Notes: generated by a model from the sequence alone, not told the origin. A stretch of DNA of 54,250 nt from Alphaproteobacteria bacterium (GCA_016869145.1 VGEU01000012.1:1-54250); one strand, 5' to 3'. Shown: positions 8,382-18,074, counted from the first letter of the stretch. Translations and numbers: made by a program.

Positions 8382-8903
8382 ATGGTCGAACGGAAGCGCA
8401 ACAACGGCGCGACGAAGCACCACGCGAAGCCGGTGGCGGCGACGCGGACGAAACCGTCCGGCGCCACGCCCGCGATTTTCCCCGCCGAGGAGACGATCGG
8501 ATTCCTGATCTGGGACACGAGCCGCGCGGTCACCCGCGAGTTCACCCAGCGCATCACCCGTCACGGGCTGAGCTTCGGTCTGTGGCCGTTTCTCCGCGCG
8601 TTGTGGGAGGAGGACGGACTGAGCCAGCGCCAGTTGAGCGAGCGCGTGCGCATGAAGGGGCCGACGACGGTCGCGGCGATCAACCGGCTCGAGGCCAAGG
8701 GCTTCGTCCGGCGCGTCGCCGATCCGCGCGACGGGCGCAGGATCAACGTCTATCTCACCGAGAAGGGACGCCGCACCTTCGATGTCGCGATGCCGGAGGT
8801 CGAGGCGGTCAACCGACGCAGCCTCGCGCGGCTCGCGAAGTCGGATCAGGAGACCATCAAGACCTATCTGCGGACCATCCGCGCCAATATCGGACGGTCG
8901 TGA
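8382..8903 (+). CDS. MarR-family transcriptional regulator
   Basis: Winged-helix repressor, 173 aa. A basic N-terminal tail of about 30 residues precedes the MarR fold. The recognition region (LSQRQLSERVRMKGPTTVAA, about residues 82-101) is followed by INRLEAKGFVRR, and the wing contains DPRDGRRINVYLTEKG. This DPRDxR wing is the family hallmark. It is divergent from the HCHL-like/SDR operon. MarR proteins beside hydroxycinnamoyl-CoA genes commonly respond to the acyl-CoA intermediate; that role is inferred from context. The N-terminal extension is longer than in most relatives, and a later start is possible. Confidence 0.9.
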   Translation: MVERKRNNGATKHHAKPVAATRTKPSGATPAIFPAEETIGFLIWDTSRAVTREFTQRITRHGLSFGLWPFLRALWEEDGLSQRQLSERVRMKGPTTVAAINRLEAKGFVRRVADPRDGRRINVYLTEKGRRTFDVAMPEVEAVNRRSLARLAKSDQETIKTYLRTIRANIGRS

Positions 8904-9042
8904 CGAGACGGCACGCGCCCGCCGCGCGATCGCGCGGCCGCGGCGGTTCGTCATAATTCTGAAACAAATCTCGCCTTGCGCGCGCGAGACAAGCCGCGCA
9001 CCGTCCGCTACTCTCGCGTGACAGGGCTCTATCCGGGACGCA

Positions 9043-10626
9043 ATGCATTACGAGATCGAATTGAAGCTCGCGCTCGCGCCCGAGCATGTCGGTCGCGTGC
9101 TCGACGCACCGGTCGTCGCCGCGCACGCGGCGCGCGGGTGGCGATCGCAGGTTCTGACCAGCACCTATTTCGACACCCCGGATCGGGCGCTCTGGGCGCA
9201 AGGCATGGCGATCCGCGTCCGCGCCGCCGGCAAGCGCCGCGTCCAGACCCTCAAGGTGCCGCTCGCCGCCGACGGCACCGCACAACGGTTCCGCGAATAC
9301 GAGGCGCGTATCGCGGGCGACCGCCCGGATCCCATCGCGCTCCCGGCCGATGAGACCTGCATGGCGCTTGTCACCGGCGGCGTCTTCGACCGGCTGGAGC
9401 CCGTGTTCACCACCGTGTTCCGGAGACGCATTCGTCGCGTCGCGTTCGATGCGGCGACAATCGAGATCGCGCTCGACACCGGTACGATCGAGGCCGGCCC
9501 GAGCGAGGCCGGCCCGATCGAGGCCGGCGCGGCGTCCATCGCGGTCTCCGAGATCGAGCTCGAGCTGATCGAGGGGCCCGAGGCGGCGCTCTACGACCTT
9601 GCACTTGCGCTCCTCGCTCTGGTTCCGCTCCGGATCGAGGCCGAGACCAAGGCCGCGCGCGGCATGGCGCTCGCTGCGGGCCGGACACCGCCGGCGGCGG
9701 TGCGGGCGAAGGCGGCCGCGCTCGACGAGGCGATGTCGGTCGGCGAAGCGCTCGGCGCGCTCACCGCGTCCTGTCTTCGCCAGCTCCGCGACAACGAGCC
9801 GGTCGTGGTCGGGACGGAGGACCCGGAGGGCGTCCACCAGATGCGCGTCGCGATCCGCCGTCTGCGGGCGCTCCTCGACGCCTTCAAGCCGACCCTCGCG
9901 GCGGATGTGTTCGCGCATCTCCGCGACGAGCTCCGCTGGCTGCAGCAGGCGCTCGGCCCGGCGCGTGAGTGGGACGTCTTCATCGCCGAGACCATCGATC
10001 GCATGATCCACCGGATGCCGGAGGAAAAGAGCCTGCAGGCGCTCCGCGACCGCGCGCTCGAAATGCGCGCCGAGGCCTATCGTGCCGCCCGCGCGGCGAT
10101 CGGCACGCCGCGCTACACCGCGCTTCTCCTCCGCCTCGAGCGCCACCGCATGGGCGGCTCGTGGCTCGCCGCGATCGCCGAGGAGGCGCCGGTCGCCCGG
10201 TCGGTCGAGACGATCGCCGACCGCACGCTCGCGCGCCATGACAAGCGGCTCCGGCGTCTCGGTGCCGACCACGACCGGCTGACGCTCCCCGAGCTCCACG
10301 ACGTCCGCATCCGGGCGAAGAAGCTCCGCTACGCCGTCGAGTTCTTCCGCGATCTCTATGCCCGCGGCGGCAAGCGGACATGGCGCAAATATGCCCGCGC
10401 GCTCGCCGACATCCAGGACGCGCTCGGCGCCATCAACGACACGGTGGAGACCGAGCGTCTCCTCGGCGTGATCGGCGCGGCGCGGCCGGCCGGCGCGAAC
10501 GACGATGCCGCGCGCGCGGCCGCGATCGTCACCGGCTGGGAAGCGGCCCGCGTCGAGATCGGTCTCGCCCGCTTCCCCGGCGTCTGGCGCAGCTACCGGA
10601 AATCGAAGCCGTTCTGGGACCGCTGA
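9043..10626 (+). CDS. CYTH-CHAD protein, probable inorganic triphosphatase
   Basis: Two-domain protein, 527 aa. The N-terminus carries the CYTH signature ExExK as MHYEIELKL, followed by strand motifs such as TYFDTPDRALWAQGMAIRVR. CYTH tunnels hydrolyse triphosphate with a divalent metal. From about residue 220 a helical CHAD domain begins, with conserved histidines and basic residues (VHQMRVAIRRLRALL, LHDVRIRAKKLRYAVEFF). CHAD domains bind polyphosphate. The gene sits beside sixA, ppk1 and ppx, which supports a role in polyphosphate metabolism. It converges on sixA with 9 bases between the stop codons. A short GCCGGCC-type repeat near residues 150-165 looks like a low-complexity insert. Confidence 0.92.
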   Translation: MHYEIELKLALAPEHVGRVLDAPVVAAHAARGWRSQVLTSTYFDTPDRALWAQGMAIRVRAAGKRRVQTLKVPLAADGTAQRFREYEARIAGDRPDPIALPADETCMALVTGGVFDRLEPVFTTVFRRRIRRVAFDAATIEIALDTGTIEAGPSEAGPIEAGAASIAVSEIELELIEGPEAALYDLALALLALVPLRIEAETKAARGMALAAGRTPPAAVRAKAAALDEAMSVGEALGALTASCLRQLRDNEPVVVGTEDPEGVHQMRVAIRRLRALLDAFKPTLAADVFAHLRDELRWLQQALGPAREWDVFIAETIDRMIHRMPEEKSLQALRDRALEMRAEAYRAARAAIGTPRYTALLLRLERHRMGGSWLAAIAEEAPVARSVETIADRTLARHDKRLRRLGADHDRLTLPELHDVRIRAKKLRYAVEFFRDLYARGGKRTWRKYARALADIQDALGAINDTVETERLLGVIGAARPAGANDDAARAAAIVTGWEAARVEIGLARFPGVWRSYRKSKPFWDR

Positions 10627-10635
10627 GGCTCCGGC

Positions 10636-11148
10636 TCAGTCGAGGTCGTTCGGGCGGACGAAATCGGCGAGCCGGCCCGATGCAGCTTCGACCGACCGCC
10701 AGGCGGCGACGTCGAAGCGGAAGACCGCGAGCGCCGCGGTCGGGAACTTGGCGTGGAGCCGCTTGAGGTGCGCCGGCGCGCCGCCCCCGGCGAGGCGCGA
10801 TGCGAACGCCTCCATGCCGGGATTGTGGCCGACGATCAGGACCGACCCGGCAGCTGGCGGCAGCCGCGCGACCATCGTCGCGAGCCGCGACGGCGGCGCG
10901 AGGTAGAGGGTCTTGAGATAGCGCACGCTCGGCTCGTCGAGCCTCTCGGCCATCAGCGCCCAGGTCTCGCGCGCCCGACGGGCGGGCGAGCAGAGGACGA
11001 GGTCGGGGCGGAAGCCGTGACGATGCATGTAGTCCGCGATCCGCGCCGCGGCGCGCCGGCCGCGCGGGGCGAGCGGCCGTTCGTAGTCCTCGACGCTGGG
11101 GTCGATCCAGCTCGACTTGGCGTGGCGCAGGAGATACAGGGTCCTCAT
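10636..11148 (-). CDS. sixA: SixA-type histidine phosphatase
   Basis: Small histidine phosphatase, 170 aa. Key motifs are LYLLRHAKSSW with the nucleophilic His, DYERPLAPRGRRAA, LCSPARRARETW with the second catalytic region, and VGHNPGMEAF with the second His. The ATG at 11146-11148 is chosen because the RHAK strand follows it at once; longer frames to 11238 add unrelated sequence. SixA-like enzymes remove phosphate from phosphohistidine proteins or small molecules. It is divergent from ppk1 with a 100-base spacer. Its link to polyphosphate here is from position only. Confidence 0.88.
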   Translation of the reverse strand: MRTLYLLRHAKSSWIDPSVEDYERPLAPRGRRAAARIADYMHRHGFRPDLVLCSPARRARETWALMAERLDEPSVRYLKTLYLAPPSRLATMVARLPPAAGSVLIVGHNPGMEAFASRLAGGGAPAHLKRLHAKFPTAALAVFRFDVAAWRSVEAASGRLADFVRPNDLD

Positions 11149-11193
11149 GATCGGCGGCCTCCCCGTCTTTGCCCTCTGTTTCACCCGTCCGTC

Positions 11194-11222
11194 ATGACAT
11201 TTTAAAGACTTGTGACTAGACT
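11194..11222 (+). promoter_or_regulatory. Candidate ppk promoter, overlapping a possible Pho-box
   Basis: ATGACA (11194-11199), a 17-base spacer and TAGACT (11217-11222) make a reasonable sigma-70 promoter, giving a leader of about 20 bases before the ppk ATG. The minus strand of 11194-11211 reads AAGTCTTTAAAATGTCAT, which resembles a degenerate Pho-box (two CTGTCAT-like heptamers 11 bases apart). One heptamer matches at 6 of 7 positions and the other at 4 of 7. Confidence 0.4.
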
Positions 11223-11248
11223 GGTGGTCCAGAGGCATAGCCGAGGCG

Positions 11249-13450
11249 ATGGACGAATCCCGAAACGCGGCCTACGCCGTCGCGCCTGCGGCCGGCGGGT
11301 CGGCCCCCGCCGAGCGGCCGGCGGTCGAGGCCCTGGCGATCGCGGCCGACGACCCGGCGCGGTTTATCAACCGCGAGGTGTCGTGGCTCGCCTTCAACGA
11401 GCGTGTCCTCGCGCAGGCCCGGAACCCCCGCCACCCGCTTCTCGAACGGCTCCGCTTCCTGTCGATCTCGGCGAGCAATCTCAACGAGTTCTACATGGTC
11501 CGCGTGGCCGGTCTGAAGGGTATGGTGCGGGCCGGGCTGACCACGCGGAGCGACAACGGGCTGACCCCGGCCGAGCAGCTCGAGGGCGTCACCCGGCGCG
11601 CCCGCCTCCTGATGGACGATCAGCAACGCTGCTGGCGCGCGCTCCGCGTCGAGCTCGACGCCGCCGGCATCTCGCTCCTCGACATGAGCGCGCTCACCGC
11701 CGCCGACTGCCAGTGGCTCGCCGGCCATTTCCTCGAGCACATCTTCCCGGTCCTGACGCCGGTCGCGATTGATCCCGCGCATCCCTTCCCCTTCATCCCC
11801 AATCTCGGCTTCAGCATGGTCCTGAAGCTGATCCGCCCGGACGACGGGCACGAGATCACCGGGCTGATCGCGCTGCCCGTGCAGGTGCGCCGTTTCATCC
11901 GTCTTCCCGGCGCCGGGTTCCGCTTCACCTCGCTCGAGACCGCGGTCTTTCTCAACCTGCACCGGCTGTTCCCCGGGTTCCAGGTCTCAGCCCTCGGCCA
12001 CTTCCGTCTCTTGCGCGACAGCGACATCGAGATCGAGGAGGAGGCGGAAGACCTCGTCCGCGTGTTCGAAAGCGCGCTCAAGCGGCGCCGCCGCGGCTCG
12101 GTGATCCGGCTCACCGTCAACAAGGAGATGCCGGAGACGCTCCGCCAGTTCGTGATCCGCCAGCTCCAGGTCAACCCGGACGACGTGGTGCCGATCGACG
12201 GGCTGATCGGTCTCGCCGACACGAGCCAGCTCATCTGCCGCGAGCGCACCGATCTCCTCTATCCGCCTTACGCGCCGCGCTCGCCGGAACGGCTGCGCGA
12301 TTTCGGCGGCGACTGCTTCGCCGCGATCCGCCAGAAGGACTTCGTCGTCCACCATCCCTATGAGAGCTTCGACGTCGTGGTGCAGTTCGTGCGCCAGGCC
12401 GCGCTCGATCCGGACGTCGTCGCGATCAAGCAGACGCTCTACCGGACGAGCGAGGATTCGCCGATCGTCCGCGCGCTCGCCGAGGCGGCCGAGGCCGGCA
12501 AGTCGGTGACCGCGCTCGTCGAGCTCAAGGCGCGCTTCGACGAGGAGCGCAACATCCGCTGGGCGCGCAATCTCGAGCAGGCCGGCGTCCAGGTCGTCTA
12601 CGGCTTCATCGAGCTCAAGACCCACGCCAAGGTCTCGCTGGTCGTCCGCCGCGAGGGCGACGGGCTCCGCTCCTACGCCCATTTCGGCACCGGCAACTAC
12701 CACCCGCTCACCGCGCGGGTCTATACCGACCTCTCCTTCTTCACCTGCGATCCGGCGCTCTGCCGCGACGCGATGCGGCTGTTCAACTACATGACCGGCT
12801 ACGCCAAGCCGGAGCAGATGGAGAAGATCGCCTTCGCGCCGATCACGCTCCGCGAGACGCTGACGAAGCTGATCGAGGGCGAGATCGCGCATGCGCGCGC
12901 CGGGCGGCCGGCGGCGATCTGGGCCAAGATGAACGCGCTCGTCGATCCGGCGATCATCGATGCGCTCTATCGTGCCTCGCGCGCCGGGGTGCAGATCGAT
13001 CTCGTGGTGCGCGGCATATGCTGCCTGCGGCCGGGGCTCCCGGGACTCTCCTACAATATCAGGGTCCGGAGCCTGATCGGCCGTTTCCTCGAGCACGGGC
13101 GAATCGTCTGCGTCGGCGCGGGCCACGGGCTTCCCTCGCCCGAGGCGAAGGTCTTCATCTCGTCGGCGGACTGGATGCCGCGCAATCTCGACCGCCGCGT
13201 CGAGACGCTGATCCCGATCGAGAACCCGACCGTGCACAAGCAGGTGCTCGAGCAGGTGATGATGGTCAACCTGCGTGACGAGGCGAACGCCTGGACGCTC
13301 CGCGCGGACGGGCACTACGGGATGGCGAGCCGCGACGGCGCAGGGTTCAGCGCGCACGATTACTTCATGACCAACCCGAGCCTCTCCGGGCGCGGCAGCG
13401 CGCTCAAGCGCACGCGCTACACGCCGACCGTGGTCTCGCCGGGAACCTGA
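11249..13450 (+). CDS. ppk: Polyphosphate kinase 1
   Basis: Makes polyphosphate from ATP, reversibly, via a phosphohistidine. At 733 aa it has the usual family length. The N domain begins with [18 protein letters not shown], and [14 protein letters not shown] follows near residue 80. The core has [11 protein letters not shown] and the KTHAK motif, whose His (about residue 459) corresponds to the autophosphorylated His of the family. [13 protein letters not shown] follows. The first about 35 residues are low complexity. It is 13 bases upstream of ppx in the same direction, the common ppk-ppx pairing, so synthesis and breakdown are probably co-expressed. Confidence 0.97.
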   Translation: MDESRNAAYAVAPAAGGSAPAERPAVEALAIAADDPARFINREVSWLAFNERVLAQARNPRHPLLERLRFLSISASNLNEFYMVRVAGLKGMVRAGLTTRSDNGLTPAEQLEGVTRRARLLMDDQQRCWRALRVELDAAGISLLDMSALTAADCQWLAGHFLEHIFPVLTPVAIDPAHPFPFIPNLGFSMVLKLIRPDDGHEITGLIALPVQVRRFIRLPGAGFRFTSLETAVFLNLHRLFPGFQVSALGHFRLLRDSDIEIEEEAEDLVRVFESALKRRRRGSVIRLTVNKEMPETLRQFVIRQLQVNPDDVVPIDGLIGLADTSQLICRERTDLLYPPYAPRSPERLRDFGGDCFAAIRQKDFVVHHPYESFDVVVQFVRQAALDPDVVAIKQTLYRTSEDSPIVRALAEAAEAGKSVTALVELKARFDEERNIRWARNLEQAGVQVVYGFIELKTHAKVSLVVRREGDGLRSYAHFGTGNYHPLTARVYTDLSFFTCDPALCRDAMRLFNYMTGYAKPEQMEKIAFAPITLRETLTKLIEGEIAHARAGRPAAIWAKMNALVDPAIIDALYRASRAGVQIDLVVRGICCLRPGLPGLSYNIRVRSLIGRFLEHGRIVCVGAGHGLPSPEAKVFISSADWMPRNLDRRVETLIPIENPTVHKQVLEQVMMVNLRDEANAWTLRADGHYGMASRDGAGFSAHDYFMTNPSLSGRGSALKRTRYTPTVVSPGT

Positions 13451-13463
13451 GCCGATACGGTCG

Positions 13464-14960
13464 ATGGCCCGCGGACCCCTCGCCAGGCGCGAACCGACGC
13501 AACGGGTCGCGGTCATCGACATCGGATCCAACTCGATCCGTCTCGTCGTTTTCGATCGCCCGTGGCGCGCCTTCGTCGCGATCTTCAACGAGAAGGTCCT
13601 GTGCGGCCTCGGCCGCGGGCTCGGCGAGACCGGCCGGCTCAATCCCGACGGGATCGCGCTCGCCCTTCCGAACCTCGTCCGTTTCGCCCGCCTCGCCGAG
13701 GCGATGGATGTCGGGCGCCTCGATCTGTTCGCGACCGCCGCCGTGCGCGACGCCACCGACGGCGCGAGCTTCGTCGCCGAGGTCGAGCGGCGCTGCGGCC
13801 ACCGCGTGCGCATTCTTTCCGGTGAGGAGGAGGCGCGGCTCTCCGCGCAAGGCGTCGTCGCCGGCATTCCCGATGCCGACGGTCTGGCCGGCGATCTCGG
13901 CGGCGGCAGCCTCGAGCTCGTCGAGATCGATCGCGGCCGGCCCGGCGACCACGCGACGCTCGCGCTCGGACCGTTCCGGCTCATGGAACGCTTCCGCCGG
14001 GAACCGGCGCGCACCATCGCCGAGATCGACGCGGCCCTCGGCGCGACACCGTGGCTCGATCGGCTGCGCGGCCGAACGTTCTATCCGGTCGGCGGCGCCT
14101 GGCGCGGGCTCGCCCGCATCCGAATGGCCCAGATCGACCATCCGCTCCGCATCATCCACACATACGCCGTGGCGCGTAAGGAGCTCGAGGCGCTGTCGCG
14201 GCTGATCGGCACGATGAGCGCGCGTTCGCTCGCCCAGCTCGCCGGGCTGTCGCGCCGGCGCATCGAGACGCTGCCGCTCGCCGCCATCGTGCTCGAGCGC
14301 GTGCTCCGCCACATGCGCCCCAAGCGTGTGGTCTTCTCGGCCTACGGGCTCCGCGAGGGGTACATGTTCGATCTTCTCGACGCCGGCGAGCGGCGCCGCG
14401 ATCCGCTGATCGCCGCCGCCGAGGACATCGCGCGGCGCGAGGGCCGCTTCGGCGATCTCGGCGACGATCTCGTGCGCTGGACCGACGCGCTATTCGCCGG
14501 CGAGGGCCCCGAGACCGCACGGCTCCGTCACGCCGCCTGCCACCTCTCCGACCTCGCGTGGCGGTCGCATCCTGACTACCGCGCCGAGCAGGCCATGCTC
14601 CACATGCTGCGCGCACCTTTCGTCGGCCTCGACCATCCCGGCCGCGCCTTCCTCGCAGTCACCGCCTACGCCCGCTACGAGGGGATCCCGGAGCCCGAGA
14701 ATCTCGACCGCGCGCTGTCGCTCCTCGAGCCGGATGCGCGGCGCGACGCGATCAGGCTCGGCCTCGCGCTCCGCCTCGCCTATACGATTTCCGGCGGCGC
14801 GCGCGACATCCTGGCGCTCGCCCGGCTCGAGATGGACGAGGGATCGCCGCGTCTCGTGCTGCCCGACGAGATCCGCGTGCCGGGCGGCGACGCCGTGGAG
14901 CGTCGCTTCAACGCGCTGGCGCGAAGCTTCGACGCGGCGGGCGCCCGCATCCTGTCATAG
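13464..14960 (+). CDS. ppx: Exopolyphosphatase / guanosine pentaphosphate phosphohydrolase (Ppx/GppA)
   Basis: Actin-like-fold phosphatase, 498 aa. Phosphate-binding loops are VIDIGSNSIRLVVFD near residue 18 and GDLGGGSLELVEI near residue 145. The middle has ATAAVRDATDGASF and RILSGEEEARLSAQG, both typical. A C-terminal helical domain follows from about residue 300, as in Ppx rather than short GppA proteins. It lies 13 bases after ppk. Its stop codon overlaps the 3' end of the convergent NicO gene by 6 bases. A second, shorter Ppx/GppA homologue is at 34693-35796. Confidence 0.93.
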   Translation: MARGPLARREPTQRVAVIDIGSNSIRLVVFDRPWRAFVAIFNEKVLCGLGRGLGETGRLNPDGIALALPNLVRFARLAEAMDVGRLDLFATAAVRDATDGASFVAEVERRCGHRVRILSGEEEARLSAQGVVAGIPDADGLAGDLGGGSLELVEIDRGRPGDHATLALGPFRLMERFRREPARTIAEIDAALGATPWLDRLRGRTFYPVGGAWRGLARIRMAQIDHPLRIIHTYAVARKELEALSRLIGTMSARSLAQLAGLSRRRIETLPLAAIVLERVLRHMRPKRVVFSAYGLREGYMFDLLDAGERRRDPLIAAAEDIARREGRFGDLGDDLVRWTDALFAGEGPETARLRHAACHLSDLAWRSHPDYRAEQAMLHMLRAPFVGLDHPGRAFLAVTAYARYEGIPEPENLDRALSLLEPDARRDAIRLGLALRLAYTISGGARDILALARLEMDEGSPRLVLPDEIRVPGGDAVERRFNALARSFDAAGARILS

Positions 14961-15887
14961 CGTATCGACGAAGAGCCAGACCCCGAGCGTGCCGATCAGG
15001 AGCGGCCCGGCGAGGTCGAAGACGACCGCGAGCCGCGACCGGCGCCCGCCCGTCCCGCTCGCCCAGCGCCGGATGCGTCCGCGCGCGAGGATCGACACCA
15101 CGCCGAGGATCGCGAGGAAGGCCGCCATGCCGAGCCCGATCGCGACCACCATCAGGAAGCCGGCGACGAGGACGTTGTTCGCGATCGCGAACAGGAGAAC
15201 GAGGATGGCGCCGGTGCACGGCACCATGCCGGCGAGCGCCGACAGCGCGCTTTGGCCGCGATGATAGTGGTGGTGGCCATGGTCGTGCCCGTGCCCATGG
15301 TCGTGCCCGTGCCCGTGGCCATGGTTGCCGCCCGGCGCGACGGCGCGCCTGAGCGCCTGCACCAGCATCGCGATGCCGATCAGCGCGATCGCGCCGTAGC
15401 TGAACAGCCTGATGGCGCGAAACTCGTCGACCGACATCGCGAACAGGCGGTCGAAGACGAGATGGGCGAGGCCGACGATCACCAGCGCGGCGAGGACGTG
15501 CGTGGTCGCAATCTGGAGCCCCATCAGGACGCCGCGCGCGAGCCGCGCCTCGCGGGCGAGGAAATAGGTGAGGACGACGCCCTTGGCATGTCCCGGCCCG
15601 GCGGCGTGCGCCATGCCGTAGAGGAAGGCGGCGAGGATGCCGGCGACGAGCGGCTCGAGCAACGAGCCGTCGCGCATCGCCTTGAGCGCCTCGGTGAGCT
15701 CGCGCGTCAGGCGCCGCTGCGCATCGAGGACGAAGGCGCCGAGCGCGCCGAGGACCCCCGGCGCCGCCTCCTCGCGCGTCGTCTCGGCCGTGCGCGGCGG
15801 AGCCCCGCCGCCGAGGAGCGGGTTGCCGACCGCCGGACCGAACGGCAGGTAAACGAGTAGAAGGAGGATGAGCGCGCGGAGCCGCAA
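14955..15887 (-). CDS. NicO/RcnA-like metal transport protein (ZevB-like)
   Basis: Polytopic inner-membrane protein of the nickel/cobalt transporter family, 310 aa. A signal-like first helix is followed by a second with the signature HAAGPGHAKG (about residues 94-103). A strongly His-rich loop spans residues 189-209 and then MVPCTGAILV. It is the last gene of the leftward zur-znuC-znuB-DUF1007-NicO series, 10 bases after the DUF1007 gene. DUF1007 plus NicO pairs match ZevA/ZevB, reported to support zinc use in Haemophilus. Context therefore favours zinc over nickel or cobalt; the transport direction is unknown. Confidence 0.87.
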   Translation of the reverse strand: MRLRALILLLLVYLPFGPAVGNPLLGGGAPPRTAETTREEAAPGVLGALGAFVLDAQRRLTRELTEALKAMRDGSLLEPLVAGILAAFLYGMAHAAGPGHAKGVVLTYFLAREARLARGVLMGLQIATTHVLAALVIVGLAHLVFDRLFAMSVDEFRAIRLFSYGAIALIGIAMLVQALRRAVAPGGNHGHGHGHDHGHGHDHGHHHYHRGQSALSALAGMVPCTGAILVLLFAIANNVLVAGFLMVVAIGLGMAAFLAILGVVSILARGRIRRWASGTGGRRSRLAVVFDLAGPLLIGTLGVWLFVDTL

Positions 15888-15897
15888 GGATCGGCCC

Positions 15898-16521
15898 CTA
15901 GAGCCCCGGGCAGGCGAGCGTGGCCTGGAGCGGATGGATGAGGCCGAAATAGATCCGGTTCTCCTTGTCCTCGCCGATCGCGTAGCGGCAAATGCCGCTC
16001 GGCACGCCCTCGAAGCGGATCGGGTCGTTGCGATCGAGCAGCACCTCGACGAAATAGCTCTCGTCGTAGACCGAGACGCGGACCGGCTTGGCGCTCGGGG
16101 CGACGGGCTCGCGCAAGTGCACCTCGAAGCGGTAGTGGACGAGCCTGCCGTCGATGCGGGCTGCGAAGCCGGCGACGTCGTCGGGGCGGAACGTCTCGGG
16201 CCCGAGGCGAACGACGACGAAGTAATTGTGTTCCTTCAGGTTGTCGAAGCCCTTCCGCTTGACCTCGGCGAGCTCGGCCTCGTCGAACCGGCCGTCCTTG
16301 TTCTTGTCGAACTCGGCGATCAGGAAATCGCTGAAGATGTCGTCGAACGTCCAGTCGAGCCGAAGACCGACGACTCTGCCCTTGTCGAACAGGAAGGTGG
16401 TGATGTTGGTGATCCAGACATGGGGATGCGCGCAGACCGGCGCGGCCGCGGCGGCGAGGACGAGAACCGCCGCGGCGAGCGCGAGAGGCGTGCGCGCGCG
16501 ATCAGGACGCTTCGGCCGCAT
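15898..16521 (-). CDS. DUF1007 family periplasmic protein (ZevA-like)
   Basis: Exported protein of 207 aa. The signal peptide runs to about residue 34 (LVLAAAAAPVCAHPHVWI), and the mature protein begins with the typical HPHVWI. An EF-hand-like loop (FDKNKDGRFDEAEL, near residue 73) is present. The ATG at 16519-16521 overlaps the znuB stop by 20 bases, so coupling is likely. The frame is open further upstream, but that stretch lies inside znuB and has no signal peptide. In ZevAB systems the DUF1007 protein is the periplasmic partner of the NicO membrane protein; a zinc-handling role is inferred. Confidence 0.87.
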   Translation of the reverse strand: MRPKRPDRARTPLALAAAVLVLAAAAAPVCAHPHVWITNITTFLFDKGRVVGLRLDWTFDDIFSDFLIAEFDKNKDGRFDEAELAEVKRKGFDNLKEHNYFVVVRLGPETFRPDDVAGFAARIDGRLVHYRFEVHLREPVAPSAKPVRVSVYDESYFVEVLLDRNDPIRFEGVPSGICRYAIGEDKENRIYFGLIHPLQATLACPGL

Positions 16522-17314
16522 GGCGTCCGCCGGCGCCGGCCGGCCACAGGACGGTCGCGATGAACGCGAGCGTCGCCGCGACGACGATCGTCGCGCCGGC
16601 CGGTACGTCCCAGGTGAGCGAGCCCATGACACCCATGATGACGGAGCCGCAGCCGATGACGCTCGCCAGGATAGCCATGGCGGTCGGCGTCGTCGAGAAT
16701 CGACGGGCGGCGGCGGCCGGAATCACGAGGAGCGAGACCATCAGGAGGATGCCGACGATCTTCATCGCGACCGCGATCACGACCGCGAACAGGAGCATCA
16801 GGACGAGGCGAACCGCGCTGACCGGTACCCCCTCGACGCGGGCGAGGTCCTCGTGGATGGTGACCATCAGGAGCTGCCGCCACAGGAGGACGAGAAGCCC
16901 GATCGTCATCGCGCCGCCGGCATAGACCCAGACGATATCGCCCCAGGTGATCGCGAGGATGTCGCCGAAGAGATAGGACATCAGGTCGATGCGCACGCGC
17001 TCGAGGAACGCTGCGGCGACGAGGCCGAGGGCGAGCGAGGCGTGCGCGAGGATGCCGAGGAGCGTGTCCGTCGGCAGCCGACGCTGGCGTTGCAGCGCGA
17101 CCAGGATCAGCGAGACCGCGAGGCAGACGACGATGATCGCGGCCGTGACGCTCGCCTCGAGGAGGATGCCGAGCGCGATCCCGAGGAGCGCCGAGTGCGC
17201 CAGGGTCTCGCCGAAATAGGCCATCCGCCGCCACACGACGAAGCAGCCGAGCGGCCCGGCGACGAGCGCGACGCCGATGCCCCCGATCAGCGCGCGGACG
17301 ACGAAATCATCCAT
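16502..17314 (-). CDS. znuB: Zinc ABC transporter permease ZnuB
   Basis: Membrane subunit of the zinc importer (ABC-3 family), 270 aa with about eight hydrophobic helices. The N-terminus ([20 protein letters not shown]) and [11 protein letters not shown] are characteristic. The EAA-like loop includes [18 protein letters not shown], and [20 protein letters not shown] is a hallmark block. The ATG at 17312-17314 overlaps the znuC stop by 8 bases, and its own stop overlaps the DUF1007 start. It works with ZnuC and the periplasmic ZnuA, encoded divergently at 18639-19640, and is very probably Zur-controlled as part of this operon. Confidence 0.94.
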   Translation of the reverse strand: MDDFVVRALIGGIGVALVAGPLGCFVVWRRMAYFGETLAHSALLGIALGILLEASVTAAIIVVCLAVSLILVALQRQRRLPTDTLLGILAHASLALGLVAAAFLERVRIDLMSYLFGDILAITWGDIVWVYAGGAMTIGLLVLLWRQLLMVTIHEDLARVEGVPVSAVRLVLMLLFAVVIAVAMKIVGILLMVSLLVIPAAAARRFSTTPTAMAILASVIGCGSVIMGVMGSLTWDVPAGATIVVAATLAFIATVLWPAGAGGRHAAEAS

Positions 17315-18074
17315 GGCGCGTGCTGTGGCTGAGCGCGACGACGCCGTCGTCGGTGTGGACATGGTCGTGGTGGTGCTCGTAGCGCGCGAGCGACAGCGCG
17401 GCGTCGAGGCCGAACAGCGAGCGGAATGCGGGATCCGCCGTCACCTGTTCGGGCCGGCCGCGGCAGCAGACGTGGCGGTTGAGGCAGAGCACCTGGTCGG
17501 TCGCCGCCATGACCAGATTGAGGTCGTGCGAGACGAGGAGCACGCCGCAGCGACGCCGGTCGCGGAGCCGCATCAGGAGCCGGTAGAACTCACCTTGGCC
17601 GAGCACGTCGACGCCGGCCGTGGGCTCATCGAGGACGAGGAGGTCGGGCTCGCGCAGAAGCGCGCGTGCGAGGAGTGTGCGCTTGAACTCCCCGCCCGAG
17701 ATGCGCTGGAGCGGCCGGTCGATCACCGCGCCGGCGCCGACCTCGGCGAGCGCGCGGTCGATCCCGTCGCCACCGGCACCTGCGAGCATCAGGAACCGGC
17801 GCACGGTGAGCGGCATGGTCTGGTCGATATGGAGCGACTGCGGCACGTAGCCGATGCGGAGCGACGGCCTGAGCCGCACCGTGCCGGCGTTCGGGCGGAC
17901 GAGGCCGAGGACGGCGCGGATCAGGCTCGTCTTGCCCGAGCCGTTGGGTCCGATCAGCGTGACGATCTCGCGTTCCGAGACCGTGAGGTCGATCGCATCG
18001 AGCGCGACGGTCGCGCCGTAGCGGACGACGAGGCCTTCGACGGCGACGAGGATGCCTTCCGTCTCAGGCCGCAC
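17307..18074 (-). CDS. znuC: Zinc ABC transporter ATP-binding protein ZnuC
   Basis: ATPase of the zinc importer, 255 aa. Motifs are Walker A (GPNGSGKTS), Q-loop ([11 protein letters not shown]), signature (ISGGEFKRT), Walker B ([12 protein letters not shown]) and switch His ([10 protein letters not shown]). A His-rich C-terminal tail ([12 protein letters not shown]) is typical of ZnuC. There is no ATG near the expected start. The GTG at 18072-18074 is the only credible in-frame initiator and overlaps the zur 3' end by 11 bases, implying translational coupling. The longer frame to 18266 only shadows zur. Confidence 0.92.
   Translation of the reverse strand: MRPETEGILVAVEGLVVRYGATVALDAIDLTVSEREIVTLIGPNGSGKTSLIRAVLGLVRPNAGTVRLRPSLRIGYVPQSLHIDQTMPLTVRRFLMLAGAGGDGIDRALAEVGAGAVIDRPLQRISGGEFKRTLLARALLREPDLLVLDEPTAGVDVLGQGEFYRLLMRLRDRRRCGVLLVSHDLNLVMAATDQVLCLNRHVCCRGRPEQVTADPAFRSLFGLDAALSLARYEHHHDHVHTDDGVVALSHSTRHG

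Noticed and set aside
11987-14017. Long minus-strand open frame of over 670 codons
   Set aside because: It is antisense to ppk and ppx and has shadow-type composition, without a ribosome-binding site or recognisable domain.
15270-15345. CCATGGTCGTG-type repeats
   Set aside because: They encode the His-rich loop of the NicO protein; codon repetition explains them.
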